Below the pieces are notes generated by a model. That model made no database searches. It saw only the letters and a program-made list of their open reading frames with translations, and was not told where the DNA came from. A stretch of DNA of 64,000 bases from Draconibacterium aestuarii. GTDB lineage: Bacteria > Bacteroidota > Bacteroidia > Bacteroidales > Prolixibacteraceae. The DNA lies in assembly GCA_026671195.1 (NCBI GenBank), contig JAPOHD010000066.1, forward strand, positions 1-64,000, given 5' to 3'. The position numbers and the translations under genes are program-made. Below are positions 52,392 through 61,776 of the stretch, piece after piece; positions within the stretch are counted from its first letter, which is position 1, and each line of letters begins with the position of its first letter.

Positions 52392-53570
52392 GTGAAATTA
52401 TCTTTTTTATTACTCAGCCTGATACTACTAATGAACTGTTCTGCACCTCAGAAAAAAAAGGAAGATGCAGAGAATACCGTTTCCTGGGCTATAAAATTCG
52501 CCGATGCAACCATGCAACGTTCCGATAGTTTAATTTACTATTTACGCGATAAACCCAAATACGAATACGATTATGCTTTTTTAGCATCGGCCATTGATAA
52601 ACTCGGTGATATTGATTCAAAGTACTCCAAATGCATGAAGGATTACATTGATTATTTTGTTCAGGAAGACGGCAGTATTGAAGGACATAAATTAAGCAAT
52701 TATAATATCGACCGTGTTCGTCCCGGTTTAAATATGCTGGAATTATATGGACGAACCGGTGACGAAAAATATAAAACAGCCATTGAAACACTGATCACTC
52801 ATATGGAAGGTCAGCCACGCACCAATGCCGGCGGTTTCTGGCATAAAAAAATGTATCCGTATCAGATGTGGCTCGACGGACTTTATATGGCTTCTCCTTT
52901 TTTGGCAAGGTACGCGAATGATTTTAACAAGCCGGTTTGGTTCGATGAGGTAACTTTTCAGTTGCAGGAAGTTTATAAAAGAACATTAGATGAAAATACA
53001 GGTTTAATATATCATGCCTGGGACGAAAGCAAGCAACAACGCTGGTGTAACCCCGAAACCGGACAGTCGAAACATTTCTGGAGCAGGGCAACTGGTTGGT
53101 ATTTGATGGCACTGGTTGATGTGCTGGATTATTTACCCGAAAATCATTCGGACAGACCTGCATTAATCACAATTTTAAATGATTTATCGGAGGCCTTGTT
53201 AAACGTAAGCGATATCGAAACAGGTTTGTGGTATCAGGTGTTGGATCATGGAGGAGACGAAAGAAATTATCTGGAAGCTTCAGGTACAGCCATGTTTATT
53301 TATGCTTTTGCCAAAGGAGCAAAAAAAGATTACATTGATAAAAAATTCCTTGAAATTGCTGATCATGCTTTTGACAGCATGGTTGAAAACATGGTAAAAA
53401 CAGGAGATGATGGTTTGCCGGTATTAACAAATACTTGCGGAGCATGTGGTTTAGGAGGAAATCCGTATCGTGAAGCGGATTATAATTATTATGTGAGTGA
53501 AAAACAGGTAGATAACGATCCAAAAGGAGTTGCGCCGTTTATTTTGGCTGCCATTGAATTAAATAAATAA
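52392..53570 (+). CDS. GH105 unsaturated rhamnogalacturonyl hydrolase, lipoprotein
   Basis: 392 residues starting at GTG 52392 (MKLSFLLLSLILLMNC), a lipoprotein signal with Cys16. (alpha/alpha)6-barrel GH105 motifs: TNAGGFWHKKMYPYQMWLDG with D162 the probable catalytic Asp, FWSRATGWYLMALVDVLDYL, and YLEASGTAMFIYAFAKGA. The enzyme removes the unsaturated galacturonic acid from the non-reducing end of lyase products of rhamnogalacturonan. First gene of a three-gene operon with DUF4861 and an esterase, directly after the hybrid sensor. Confidence 0.92.
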   Translation: MKLSFLLLSLILLMNCSAPQKKKEDAENTVSWAIKFADATMQRSDSLIYYLRDKPKYEYDYAFLASAIDKLGDIDSKYSKCMKDYIDYFVQEDGSIEGHKLSNYNIDRVRPGLNMLELYGRTGDEKYKTAIETLITHMEGQPRTNAGGFWHKKMYPYQMWLDGLYMASPFLARYANDFNKPVWFDEVTFQLQEVYKRTLDENTGLIYHAWDESKQQRWCNPETGQSKHFWSRATGWYLMALVDVLDYLPENHSDRPALITILNDLSEALLNVSDIETGLWYQVLDHGGDERNYLEASGTAMFIYAFAKGAKKDYIDKKFLEIADHAFDSMVENMVKTGDDGLPVLTNTCGACGLGGNPYREADYNYYVSEKQVDNDPKGVAPFILAAIELNK

Positions 53571-53594
53571 TTGAATACTAAATCTTTTAATGAA

Positions 53595-54449
53595 ATGAAA
53601 CGAATAACATTATTACTATTTGCTATCATCCTGATAATACAAACACAGGCACAGAATAAAACAGATATAAGTTTATTTATGCGTTCCGACAGTTTGCAGC
53701 AAGCTGAAATAAGTGCAGAATCGGGTGATTTATACAGTACAATTGGGCATCACGGTCCTGCCATAGAGAACGAATGGATGGCTTTACGTATTTATTTTAG
53801 TGATAAAGCAGCCATCGATGTTTATTCAAAAGCAAGACCACAGCTTGAATTGAAAGAAAAAGAATGGTACCCGACAGCAGAAGAACAAAAAGAAGGCTGG
53901 GGAGCTGATTACTACAAAGTGGGACAAACAGTTGGTTTAGGTGGTGTCCGTCTTTGGGATGGCAAAAAAGTTGTCAAGCTGAATCCTGTTTCAAACCGAA
54001 CTGCGCGCGTTGTAAAAGAATTAAATTGCTCGTACATGGAAATGTTATCAGAAGGCGTGCCTTATATGGGAAGAAAAGTTGATGTGTTGGTACGTGTTAC
54101 TGTTTATTCGGGCCAAAGAAATGCCAAAGTTGAGGCTTTTGCATTAACTGATCAGCCCGTGCAGTTTGTAACCGGAGTAAATTATCACAGAGGTCAGGAA
54201 ATTTATAAAACCGATGGACTTATTGCTACCTGGGGGCTTCATCCTGAAGATGTGGCAGCCGAACTCGTTGAACTTGGAGCTGCGATAATCTATAATCCGG
54301 CAGATTTTATGCAGACAGAAGACGATGGTAAACAGTTTCTGTTAATCAGTAAACCAGGCAAGCAGTTAAAAGCCTGGATTTCTTCAGCTTGTGGTCGTGA
54401 GCCTGAAGTGAATACAATGGATGAATTTAAAAAACTATTATCTAAATAA
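53595..54449 (+). CDS. DUF4861 family protein
   Basis: The start is placed at ATG 53595 (MKRITLLLFAIILIIQTQAQ), a Sec signal; the in-frame TTG at 53571 is unlikely. 284 residues similar to DUF4861 (PF16153): DLYSTIGHHGPAIENEWMAL, IRIYFSDKAAIDVYSK-like segment, GWGADYYKVGQTVGLGGVRL, VLVRVTVYSGQRNAKVEAF, GLIATWGLHPEDVAAE. The family is common in pectin loci and often sits with GH105 genes; no activity is established to my knowledge. Located 24 nt after GH105 and 14 nt before the esterase. Confidence 0.8.
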   Translation: MKRITLLLFAIILIIQTQAQNKTDISLFMRSDSLQQAEISAESGDLYSTIGHHGPAIENEWMALRIYFSDKAAIDVYSKARPQLELKEKEWYPTAEEQKEGWGADYYKVGQTVGLGGVRLWDGKKVVKLNPVSNRTARVVKELNCSYMEMLSEGVPYMGRKVDVLVRVTVYSGQRNAKVEAFALTDQPVQFVTGVNYHRGQEIYKTDGLIATWGLHPEDVAAELVELGAAIIYNPADFMQTEDDGKQFLLISKPGKQLKAWISSACGREPEVNTMDEFKKLLSK

Positions 54450-54463
54450 GTTCAGTTTCTGAA

Positions 54464-55438
54464 ATGAAGATAAAAATAGTTGTATTTGTGCTGATGGTGC
54501 TTCCTGTTTTTGTTTTTGGGCAAAATTGTGAGGTTACTTTTGCTCGTGATACCAGTTTTAATATAAGGAGTGCCGGGCAGAAAATAGAAAAGGATTTTCC
54601 AGATGCGGTTGCTGTTACCGAATTTGAAATTGAGACTATAAATGAAGAACGTGATGTTGTTTATTATTCAGTAGGTAAACGCAATTTGCACGCAGACCTG
54701 TTTTTTCCACGGAATAATGAAAACAAAAGTCCGGCTGTAATTCTTATTCATGGCGGAGGTTGGGCTTCAGGCAATAAATCGCATTTGGTACCCATGGCAC
54801 AAAAACTGGCCGAGAATGGATTTTTTGCAGCATCGGTTGAACACCGTTTGTCGCCTGAAGCAAAATATCCAGCAGCTATAACAGATTTAAAAACCTTTGT
54901 AAAGTGGGTGAAAATTAATGCCCCAAAATACAATATTGACACTACAAAAATTGCGGTTTTAGGTTGTTCGTCAGGTGCAACGCTGGCTTCGTTATTAGCA
55001 GTAACAGGGCAAATTAACAAATTTCAATCGCATAAAATTAAAGGGCAAGTTTCAGATAAAGTACAGGCGCTTGTAAATATCGATGGGATTGTTGATTTTA
55101 CCAATCCCAATGAAAGCGCCAAAGACGATAATCCGGATAAACCTTCGGCCGGGGCACGCTGGTTGGGGTACACATTTAAACAGAACTCTGATATTTGGAT
55201 TGAAGCTTCTCCGTTAACCTATGTGAGTGAGAATACACCGCCAACGCTTTACATTAACAGTACGTTACCAAGGTTTCATGCAGGGCGAGATAAGTTTTTG
55301 GAGGTGTTAACACAAAACGGGATTTATTCCGAGATTCATACCATCGAAAGTACGCCACATCCGTTCTGGTTATTTCAACCCTGGTTCGATGAAACCTGGC
55401 CCCTGGTAAGCGCTTTTTTGAATAGCGTATTCAACTGA
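54464..55438 (+). CDS. Secreted alpha/beta-hydrolase esterase
   Basis: 324 residues. Signal peptide ending FVFGQ; alpha/beta-hydrolase fold with oxyanion motif HGGGW (96-100), nucleophile elbow GCSSG (Ser169) and His299 in STPHPFW; the acid is probably the Asp in HAGRDKF. Resembles the acetyl-esterase/lipase group (COG0657), members of which deacetylate xylan or pectin. With GH105 and DUF4861 it probably removes acetyl or methyl groups that would block the hydrolase. Ends convergently with the fusion esterase, 22 nt apart. Confidence 0.85.
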   Translation: MKIKIVVFVLMVLPVFVFGQNCEVTFARDTSFNIRSAGQKIEKDFPDAVAVTEFEIETINEERDVVYYSVGKRNLHADLFFPRNNENKSPAVILIHGGGWASGNKSHLVPMAQKLAENGFFAASVEHRLSPEAKYPAAITDLKTFVKWVKINAPKYNIDTTKIAVLGCSSGATLASLLAVTGQINKFQSHKIKGQVSDKVQALVNIDGIVDFTNPNESAKDDNPDKPSAGARWLGYTFKQNSDIWIEASPLTYVSENTPPTLYINSTLPRFHAGRDKFLEVLTQNGIYSEIHTIESTPHPFWLFQPWFDETWPLVSAFLNSVFN

Positions 55439-55460
55439 ATTTCTTTTTTTGAAAAGTGTG

Positions 55461-57104
55461 CTATTCTCCTGAAAGAATGGTTTCAATAATTTTTGATGCA
55501 ACTATTTCCTGTCCCGGACCGGCCATATGAATTCCGTCCGCAGCATAATAATCGAGTATTCCCAACAGGGGATTGTAACCATTTACAACCCGGAAATCAT
55601 GTTCTTGTGCAATGTCTGAAAGTTGCGGAATTAATCGTGCCAGGCGTTCGTTTCCTCCCTCATACTTGGCGAGAATATTATAGGTTCGAATAGGAGGGGG
55701 AGTAACATATATTAAACGAGGTTTGGATTTTTTGTATAAGCGATGATTTTTAATTTTGGTCAGCAGTTCTTCAAAGTTGGTAAGCACTTCATTTTGCCTT
55801 TCTGCAAAAACTTTTTTCGTGTCGTTGGTGCCCAAACAAACAATTATATAATCGTATTTTTTAGTTCCCATTTTTTCTTGTGCCTGATCCATAAAAGCAT
55901 CAATATTGGCTAACTCATTTAGTTCTTTTCTTTCCAAATTATCAAAGCCAATGGTTCTGCCACCTTTCGAAATATTAACGATGTGAGATTCGGGCATCAT
56001 ATTCTTTAACTGGTCTACCCATCCGTCTTTGTTATCGCCATTTGAATCTCCCAAAGTAAAAATATTATATTTCAGTGAAGTCGTTTGGTCAACCGGAATC
56101 AAACCCAGTGCCTGTGGCAATTGCTCGTGTCCTCCTTCAAAAATGGTAAGTTGAATATTCTCAAATTTTCGGGAAAGATAAATGTTTCGGTCAAATAGTT
56201 TGTTTCGTTTGTTGTATGACGGATTTAAACGTTTGGATAGCAGATCGATGATTTCTTTTTCAGAAACCAGACTGGAGTCAGAACTTGCACTGGGCATAAT
56301 TTGGTTAAGATTAGAACTCCCAAATTTTAATTCTCCAACCAAACGGTTGTACATATTTATGGAGTGGGTTATGGGCACTGAACCTGTATAACCATCATGA
56401 ATTCCTTCGTAAATAAACAACTTTGCATTTTTACGAAGTTCCTGCTGAAATTCCTGTTTTAAGGGCGACCTTTTTGTTGCTTCTTCACGGTTAAAAATGC
56501 TGTCGGTTGAAGTTGCACGAATAATATCATCTGCATATTTCTGTTTACGTCCCACCGATTCCCAATACCAGGCTTCCAAATCAGAAATAGGAGCCCAGGC
56601 TGAAAAAGATTTTACAGGATACTGAATATTCATAAATGCGGACAATGTGGCAAAACCTCCACCGGAAACACCAATGATATGAACTTCTTCAGGATTGGTA
56701 TTTGTATTTTGTAATGCAAACTGAATGGCATCTTCAATATCTGAAATAACCAGCGTACTTCCGGTTGATTCGGGAGTTTTGTTTGGACCACGGAAATCGG
56801 GGTGTATGTAATTCCAGTCGCGTGCAAGTATTTCCTTTGTTAAATGATCTTTTTGAGTATAATCGCCGCTCCAGGTATGCAGGCTGATGATTAGTGGTTT
56901 AGGTGTTTTGCTTTTTGAGGCATAAAAATACGCATCCTGATTTTTTCCATCTATCGAAGATTTGATTTCAACTTTTGTGAATGAACGATCCCAGTTGCTG
57001 TTGGATGCATCATCCCAGACCGGATTGTTTTGAGCGAACAAACCCTGGATAGAAAAAATGCAGAGACAGAAACTAATTGAAAGTAGTTGCATTGATTTAA
57101 TCAT
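55461..57104 (-). CDS. Two-domain esterase: alpha/beta-hydrolase (S9-like) fused to SGNH hydrolase
   Basis: 547 residues. Signal peptide ending GLFAQ. Domain 1 (about 30-335) is a prolyl-oligopeptidase-like alpha/beta hydrolase with nucleophile Ser147 in GVSGGG, Asp237 in YEGIHDGYTG and His326 in FEGGHEQLP. Domain 2 (about 345-547) is an SGNH/GDSL hydrolase: FTLGDSNGDN (Ser354), SKGGRT, CLGTND (Asn427), and D523-x-x-H526 in DGIHMAGPG. Both catalytic sets look complete, so it may remove two kinds of ester, e.g. from pectin. It is last in line on the - strand behind the PL11/GH105 set but a terminator intervenes. Confidence 0.85.
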   Translation of the reverse strand: MIKSMQLLSISFCLCIFSIQGLFAQNNPVWDDASNSNWDRSFTKVEIKSSIDGKNQDAYFYASKSKTPKPLIISLHTWSGDYTQKDHLTKEILARDWNYIHPDFRGPNKTPESTGSTLVISDIEDAIQFALQNTNTNPEEVHIIGVSGGGFATLSAFMNIQYPVKSFSAWAPISDLEAWYWESVGRKQKYADDIIRATSTDSIFNREEATKRSPLKQEFQQELRKNAKLFIYEGIHDGYTGSVPITHSINMYNRLVGELKFGSSNLNQIMPSASSDSSLVSEKEIIDLLSKRLNPSYNKRNKLFDRNIYLSRKFENIQLTIFEGGHEQLPQALGLIPVDQTTSLKYNIFTLGDSNGDNKDGWVDQLKNMMPESHIVNISKGGRTIGFDNLERKELNELANIDAFMDQAQEKMGTKKYDYIIVCLGTNDTKKVFAERQNEVLTNFEELLTKIKNHRLYKKSKPRLIYVTPPPIRTYNILAKYEGGNERLARLIPQLSDIAQEHDFRVVNGYNPLLGILDYYAADGIHMAGPGQEIVASKIIETILSGE

Positions 57105-57167
57105 ATGGATGATAGTACCTTAAATTTGTTTTTCAGGAATGTTTTGATACGCCTAATTTAAAATTTT

Positions 57168-57228
57168 AATTGAGATGAATGATGGCTCAGAAGTATATAT
57201 GATCATAAAGCCATCATTCATCTCAATT
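57168..57228 (-). terminator. 20-bp hairpin ending the pectin operon
   Basis: Perfect stem of 20 bp (57168-57187 with 57209-57228; core TGAGATGAATGATGGCT), loop 21 nt, starting 4 nt after the GH105 stop on the - strand and followed by a T-rich segment. Also a possible transcript-stabilising element. Confidence 0.8.
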
Positions 57229-57232
57229 CAGT

Positions 57233-58357
57233 TTACTTACAAAGTTTATATACCTCGGTTCCGGCCAGTAAAAAACAGCCCAAACCGTAATCTTCAAAAT
57301 CAGGTTTGCTATCGTAAGTTACAGGCTGGCCATCTTTTGGCTCTTTGCCCGTTCCTTGCACATAACCTAAAAATCCGTTTGGATGAACCGATTCATTTGC
57401 CATTGCATTCCAGCCTTTGGTTAGGGCTGGCATGTATTTTTTAGCACTCAATAAACCATTGTTCACGCCCCAGGCCATTCCATATACAAACAAAGCGGTG
57501 CCTGTAGTTTCTTTGCCTCCATAGTTGTTCGGATCATGTAAACTTGCATTCCAGAAACCGTCAGAACGTTGAATGGGGAACAAGGCTTTCATCATTTCTT
57601 TGTAGGTTTTTAAATATTCTTTGCGGTGTGGATCGTCGGCCGGAAGAATTTCAAGAACACGAACCAGGGCAGCAACTACCCAGCCATTACCTCTCGACCA
57701 GTAACAATCTTCACCATTGGGCTCCTGGTAAGGAGGAAGAAAATCTTTGTCGCGCCACCACAAATGATCTTTTGTGTTGTAAAATCCCTGTTTTACTTTC
57801 GAGTCCATATACATTTCATACATGCGTTCTGAGTATTCCTTGTTGCCTGTTATAACCGATAGTTTTGCAAAAACAGGCATCGCCATTTGCAGAGCGTCAA
57901 TCCAGTCCCAATCGTCTGTTTTATCGGTTTCCATCATCAGGTCGATGGATGCCTTAATATTTTCCATACGCTCCGGATTCGACTCTATTTCATACAAATC
58001 GAGGTAGGTTTGACCACAACACTGGTTATCTGCATTTCTTGTTTCAATGCCACGGCGTAAGTTCCATTTGTGGGCATCTCCCCAAGAAACAGCGTAATCA
58101 TAGTACTCTTTTTCAGGACTTATTGCATAAAGTGCCATTAATCCTTCGTAATACACCGCACGTGTCCAGATATTACTTGGCCGTTCAATATTGGTAAAAA
58201 TTGTTTTACCGGTATCCGGCCATTTTTTCATAAAGTAAGAGTTGGCTAGCACCATCGATTCCATCACTTCATTTTTTGACGGAAGTTGTTGTGCTTTCAT
58301 TAAAAACGGATTCCCAAGAATCAGGAAACCAATCAATACAATAAATTTAGTTTTCAT
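57233..58357 (-). CDS. GH105 unsaturated rhamnogalacturonyl hydrolase
   Basis: 374 residues. Signal peptide ending LMKAQ; GH105 motifs: IWTRAVYYEGLMALYAISPE, NADNQCCGQTYLDLYEIE, DDWDWIDALQMAMPVFAKLS with D154 as likely catalytic Asp, DCYWSRGNGWVVAALVRVLE and GKETTGTALFVYGMAWGVNN. Only distantly similar to the 52392 paralogue, so the two probably act on different unsaturated products. Last gene of the - strand operon, 24 nt after PL11. Confidence 0.92.
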   Translation of the reverse strand: MKTKFIVLIGFLILGNPFLMKAQQLPSKNEVMESMVLANSYFMKKWPDTGKTIFTNIERPSNIWTRAVYYEGLMALYAISPEKEYYDYAVSWGDAHKWNLRRGIETRNADNQCCGQTYLDLYEIESNPERMENIKASIDLMMETDKTDDWDWIDALQMAMPVFAKLSVITGNKEYSERMYEMYMDSKVKQGFYNTKDHLWWRDKDFLPPYQEPNGEDCYWSRGNGWVVAALVRVLEILPADDPHRKEYLKTYKEMMKALFPIQRSDGFWNASLHDPNNYGGKETTGTALFVYGMAWGVNNGLLSAKKYMPALTKGWNAMANESVHPNGFLGYVQGTGKEPKDGQPVTYDSKPDFEDYGLGCFLLAGTEVYKLCK

Positions 58358-58381
58358 ATTATTTTAATTTTGAAATTGTTT

Positions 58382-60199
58382 TTATTCACCCAGGTAATAA
58401 CTGGTTAAAGGAGATTGAAAATAGCCCATTGAGCGGTGTACCACATCCGACCGATACAAATGATCCTGCATTAAACAAATCCGGCGGTCTTTGGCCTTTA
58501 GCGGAGTTGAATAAATACGCAACTCGCCGGGAAGAACAGTTACCAGTTCTTCGCGCCAATCGCCGTACAAATCAGCCATCATCATTATCGAACCTTCAAT
58601 GCCGTTTTGAATGGTGTCGGCAGGATATTTCAGTATGGAAAAATCACGGGCCTCGTAACGCGACATGTTTTTACTCCGTGCATCTATTTCGATGGATTCC
58701 CTGAGTTTATCAGCATCCCAGAAAATCCAGTTTCTGCATTGAGGTACGCCCATATTTCGCGCGAGGTATTCACCGTTTGACGAAAGCATGTATTTATCAC
58801 GTAAACCGGCTTTTGAGTCTTCGGTGGCAAAACATTCCAGTCCGGGTACCTCAGGTAAAATATCGGCTACCATACCGTCACCAACATGTCGTGTGTAATG
58901 GTTTATATTCCAGATTTGCTGGCCGGTAGCTGCATCAACCATCGAAACACCGGCGCTGTCGTGCCATACTTCGTTGGCAAAAAAGATCTCCATTCCCGGC
59001 CGATTTGGGTCGATGTCGCTTACAAAACATTTGTCGGGATGACCAACACCGGCAGAAAAGAGTAGTGTGCCGTCGTCGTCAACAACTGCCGATCCAAGTA
59101 CAATTTCATCGCGGCCATCGTTGTCCACATCCACGGTATGCAGGTTGTGTGCGCCCTGCGAGCGAATTACCGGGTTCTCCTCGTCGCCATCCCAGCGCCA
59201 AAGTTTTTCCAGTTTATTTCCATTTAACTGATACGCGTCTACCATCATCAAACGATACGTTCCGCGTGCCACAAGCAGCGATGGAGTTTTACCATCGAGG
59301 TAGGCCATTCCCAACTGATTGCGGTTGGTCCGGTTGTAACGTCCAAAACGACCGTTTCGTTCCGGCCAGTCCACCCGGTCAATTTCAGTACCGGTCATTC
59401 CATCCAATACCGAACAATATTCCGGACCGGAAAATACACGGCCGTCTTCATCGCGGTAGTCAGCATCGACAGGAGCTGTTTTTACAGCCACTTCAGCTTT
59501 TCCGTCGCCATTAAAATCGTACACAATAAATGGCGAATACCAGATGCCCAGTTCAATGTTCCAGCCCAGGTCTTTACGCCACAAAAAAGTCCCGTCGCTT
59601 AAATAGGCCTCCAGTTTAAAAGTATCCGGACTTTTGCGCCACACTCCCGGATCAACACGTCCTCCCGGTTGTTTAATTACAAAATCGTATTCGCCATCGC
59701 CATTCAAATCGCCAACAGCAACCCGGTCGGGACTGTATTCTCCCTGAAAAGGAATGGATTTATAGGGCAATTTACTTTTGCTTCCGGCGCTGACTTTTTC
59801 AGAAGTACTCAACTCTTTTCCGTTTGCTACCGCTTTTATAAAATAGGTGCCTGCTGAAGCGGCTTCTTTTATAAAAAAATCAGTGGTAGCAGAAATTGGA
59901 TCGGTATTGATTTTTTGCGGTTTACTGTCTGTTTTTTCTTCATATACATTAAAAGTTACATTTTCAGGATCACTTTCCAGCAATCGCCAGCTTAAATAAA
60001 TACCATCGGGCAAATTTAACGCGACCAGACCACGGTTTAAATTTTCAGTAATACGCATTTGCGCCCAACCTTCCACTTTGGGTTTTGGCGCATGATTGGG
60101 TTTTAATACCGGATAATTGTACAATCGTTCGCGGGGATCCTGTCCGTAAGCAAATGTTACGGTACATAGAAAGACAAAAAGTAACAGATACGTTTTCAT
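58382..60199 (-). CDS. PL11 rhamnogalacturonan lyase
   Basis: 605 residues. Signal peptide ending AYGQ; N-terminal Ig-like region (about 40-130, MRITENLNRGLVALNLPDGI; YLSWRLLESDPENVTFNVYE) and an eight-bladed propeller (about 140-600) typical of YesW/YesX: VAVGDLNGDGEYDFVIKQPG, NGRFGRYNRTNRNQLGMAYL, ARGTYRLMMVDAY, RSQGAHNLHTVDVDNDGRDE, HVGDGMVADILPEVPGLECF. Several calcium-binding DxDxD loops (DLNGDGEYD, DVDNDGRDE, DFNGDGKAE). It cleaves the RG-I backbone by beta-elimination, yielding the substrates of the adjacent GH105. Confidence 0.95.
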   Translation of the reverse strand: MKTYLLLFVFLCTVTFAYGQDPRERLYNYPVLKPNHAPKPKVEGWAQMRITENLNRGLVALNLPDGIYLSWRLLESDPENVTFNVYEEKTDSKPQKINTDPISATTDFFIKEAASAGTYFIKAVANGKELSTSEKVSAGSKSKLPYKSIPFQGEYSPDRVAVGDLNGDGEYDFVIKQPGGRVDPGVWRKSPDTFKLEAYLSDGTFLWRKDLGWNIELGIWYSPFIVYDFNGDGKAEVAVKTAPVDADYRDEDGRVFSGPEYCSVLDGMTGTEIDRVDWPERNGRFGRYNRTNRNQLGMAYLDGKTPSLLVARGTYRLMMVDAYQLNGNKLEKLWRWDGDEENPVIRSQGAHNLHTVDVDNDGRDEIVLGSAVVDDDGTLLFSAGVGHPDKCFVSDIDPNRPGMEIFFANEVWHDSAGVSMVDAATGQQIWNINHYTRHVGDGMVADILPEVPGLECFATEDSKAGLRDKYMLSSNGEYLARNMGVPQCRNWIFWDADKLRESIEIDARSKNMSRYEARDFSILKYPADTIQNGIEGSIMMMADLYGDWREELVTVLPGELRIYSTPLKAKDRRICLMQDHLYRSDVVHRSMGYFQSPLTSYYLGE

Positions 60200-60246
60200 T
60201 GGTTTATTGTTTTATATTCTTAGTTGGTTTGATTCATTTATCGTTG

Positions 60247-61764
60247 TTAGTTGTTTGCAGATAGGTTCACATAGTAACGAAGGGTACAATCCTGGCAGTT
60301 TTCGATTAGTTCGGCGAGTGTTTGTGCGTTAAATTCAGCTCCTTCTGCGTTGGTATGTGTATGATCACCCGGAAAAAATGCCTTTACTTTTTTAGGGCCC
60401 ATTAATTCGTATTTCACGGCAACGGCTTCATTTAAATCCAAAAATAAGGCACCTTCCATTTCAGCTGCTTCCTTAGCCCAGCCTCCGTAACTATCTGCAA
60501 CACGTTCCACTTTTCCGTCTGGCCATTCATTTCTGGGTATTTGGCTCAATACAATTACTTCTACATCTTTGGCTTTTGCTTCAGCAATGTATTTTTTCAT
60601 GTACCATCCGTAGGAGTGTACCACTTCAATGGTGCTGTCGGGACGGGTGATTTCCTGTGTGTCGTCGCCAGTACCATTAAGCGAACCACGAAATTTTGCT
60701 TTGTCGATGTTCCCACCGTCATTGTGTCCAAACTGGATCAGAAGAAAATCATTCGGACTGAGTTCGTCTAAGGCTTTTTGCCACAAACCTTCGTATAGAA
60801 ATGTGCGACTGCTTCTTCCGCCACGCGCCCTGTTAATTACAGTGATTCTCGTGGTGTCTATAAATGCTGAAAGTTCGCGTCCCCAACCCACAATGCTGTC
60901 GTTTCCGTTGGCCACCGTTGAATCGCCAATGATCAAAAGCTTTTTCTTTACCGGAAACTGAATCACAGGATTCTCAAGCAGGTAGTCTTTTAAGTTACTC
61001 TCGTCAGCTTCCTGTAAACCTTCAACAATTAAAGACGCAGAAAGAATGGCACCCTTTGCGGAAGTGTGTGTGTGGTCGCGTTTAAAAAAGTAGTTTCCGG
61101 TAACCGAATCTTCACCCATTTCTTCCATGGCTGCAGCCATTTTTTCATTCAGATTAATAAACTGAACTTCTTCCAGAGTAGCTACTTCCTTTGCCCAGTA
61201 TCCATAGGTTGTATCATTCCGTGGTACTTTGCCATTTTCCCAATCGTTGCGCGGAATGGGTGACATTACAACCGGTGTAACTCCTTTACTTTTGGCTTCA
61301 GCAATGTATTGCCGGATATACCAGCCATAGGTATGCACTACTTCGTGAACGCCGGTAAGCATGTTGTCTATTTCTTCGGTGGCGTCGCTAAATCCTTTAA
61401 TTGTACCCCGTGCTCTAAAGTCATCGTTAATGGGGCCATTGTCGTTGTGTCCGAACTGGATAAGCAAATAATCTCCGGGTTGAAGTTTTCTCAACACCGC
61501 ATCCCACAACCCTTTGCTTCTGTAGGTTCTGCTACTTGTTCCTCCCAGTGCATGGTTTTCGATGTTAATTCTGGAGGTATCAAAATACTGAACAAGAGGA
61601 TCGCCCCAGCCCCATAAACCTCCGGAACCGTCGCCTCTGCTATTTTTTACAGTTGAATCGCCAATAATAAATATCGTAGGTTTTCGGGTAGCAGTTTCTT
61701 TGGCAGCCGGTGTGCAGGCAAACAGGAAACCGATAAATACAAGTAAACTCAGGATGCGTATCAT
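60247..61764 (-). CDS. Tandem SGNH hydrolase, CE12-like rhamnogalacturonan acetylesterase
   Basis: 505 residues. Lipoprotein signal ending FLFAC (Cys17). Two complete SGNH units: unit 1 (about 28-255) with FIIGDSTVKNSRGDG, HALGGTSSRT, IQFGHNDNGP and RDHTHTSAKGA; unit 2 (about 272-490) with LIIGDSTVANGND, RARGGRSSRT, IQFGHNDGG and GDHTHTNAEGA. All catalytic blocks (Ser, Gly, Asn, Asp-x-x-His) are present twice. Family CE12-like enzymes remove acetyl from rhamnogalacturonan, consistent with PL11 next door. The internal duplication is unusual. 12 nt after the GH43-like gene. Confidence 0.92.
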   Translation of the reverse strand: MIRILSLLVFIGFLFACTPAAKETATRKPTIFIIGDSTVKNSRGDGSGGLWGWGDPLVQYFDTSRINIENHALGGTSSRTYRSKGLWDAVLRKLQPGDYLLIQFGHNDNGPINDDFRARGTIKGFSDATEEIDNMLTGVHEVVHTYGWYIRQYIAEAKSKGVTPVVMSPIPRNDWENGKVPRNDTTYGYWAKEVATLEEVQFINLNEKMAAAMEEMGEDSVTGNYFFKRDHTHTSAKGAILSASLIVEGLQEADESNLKDYLLENPVIQFPVKKKLLIIGDSTVANGNDSIVGWGRELSAFIDTTRITVINRARGGRSSRTFLYEGLWQKALDELSPNDFLLIQFGHNDGGNIDKAKFRGSLNGTGDDTQEITRPDSTIEVVHSYGWYMKKYIAEAKAKDVEVIVLSQIPRNEWPDGKVERVADSYGGWAKEAAEMEGALFLDLNEAVAVKYELMGPKKVKAFFPGDHTHTNAEGAEFNAQTLAELIENCQDCTLRYYVNLSANN

Positions 61765-61776
61765 AATTCAAAAATT

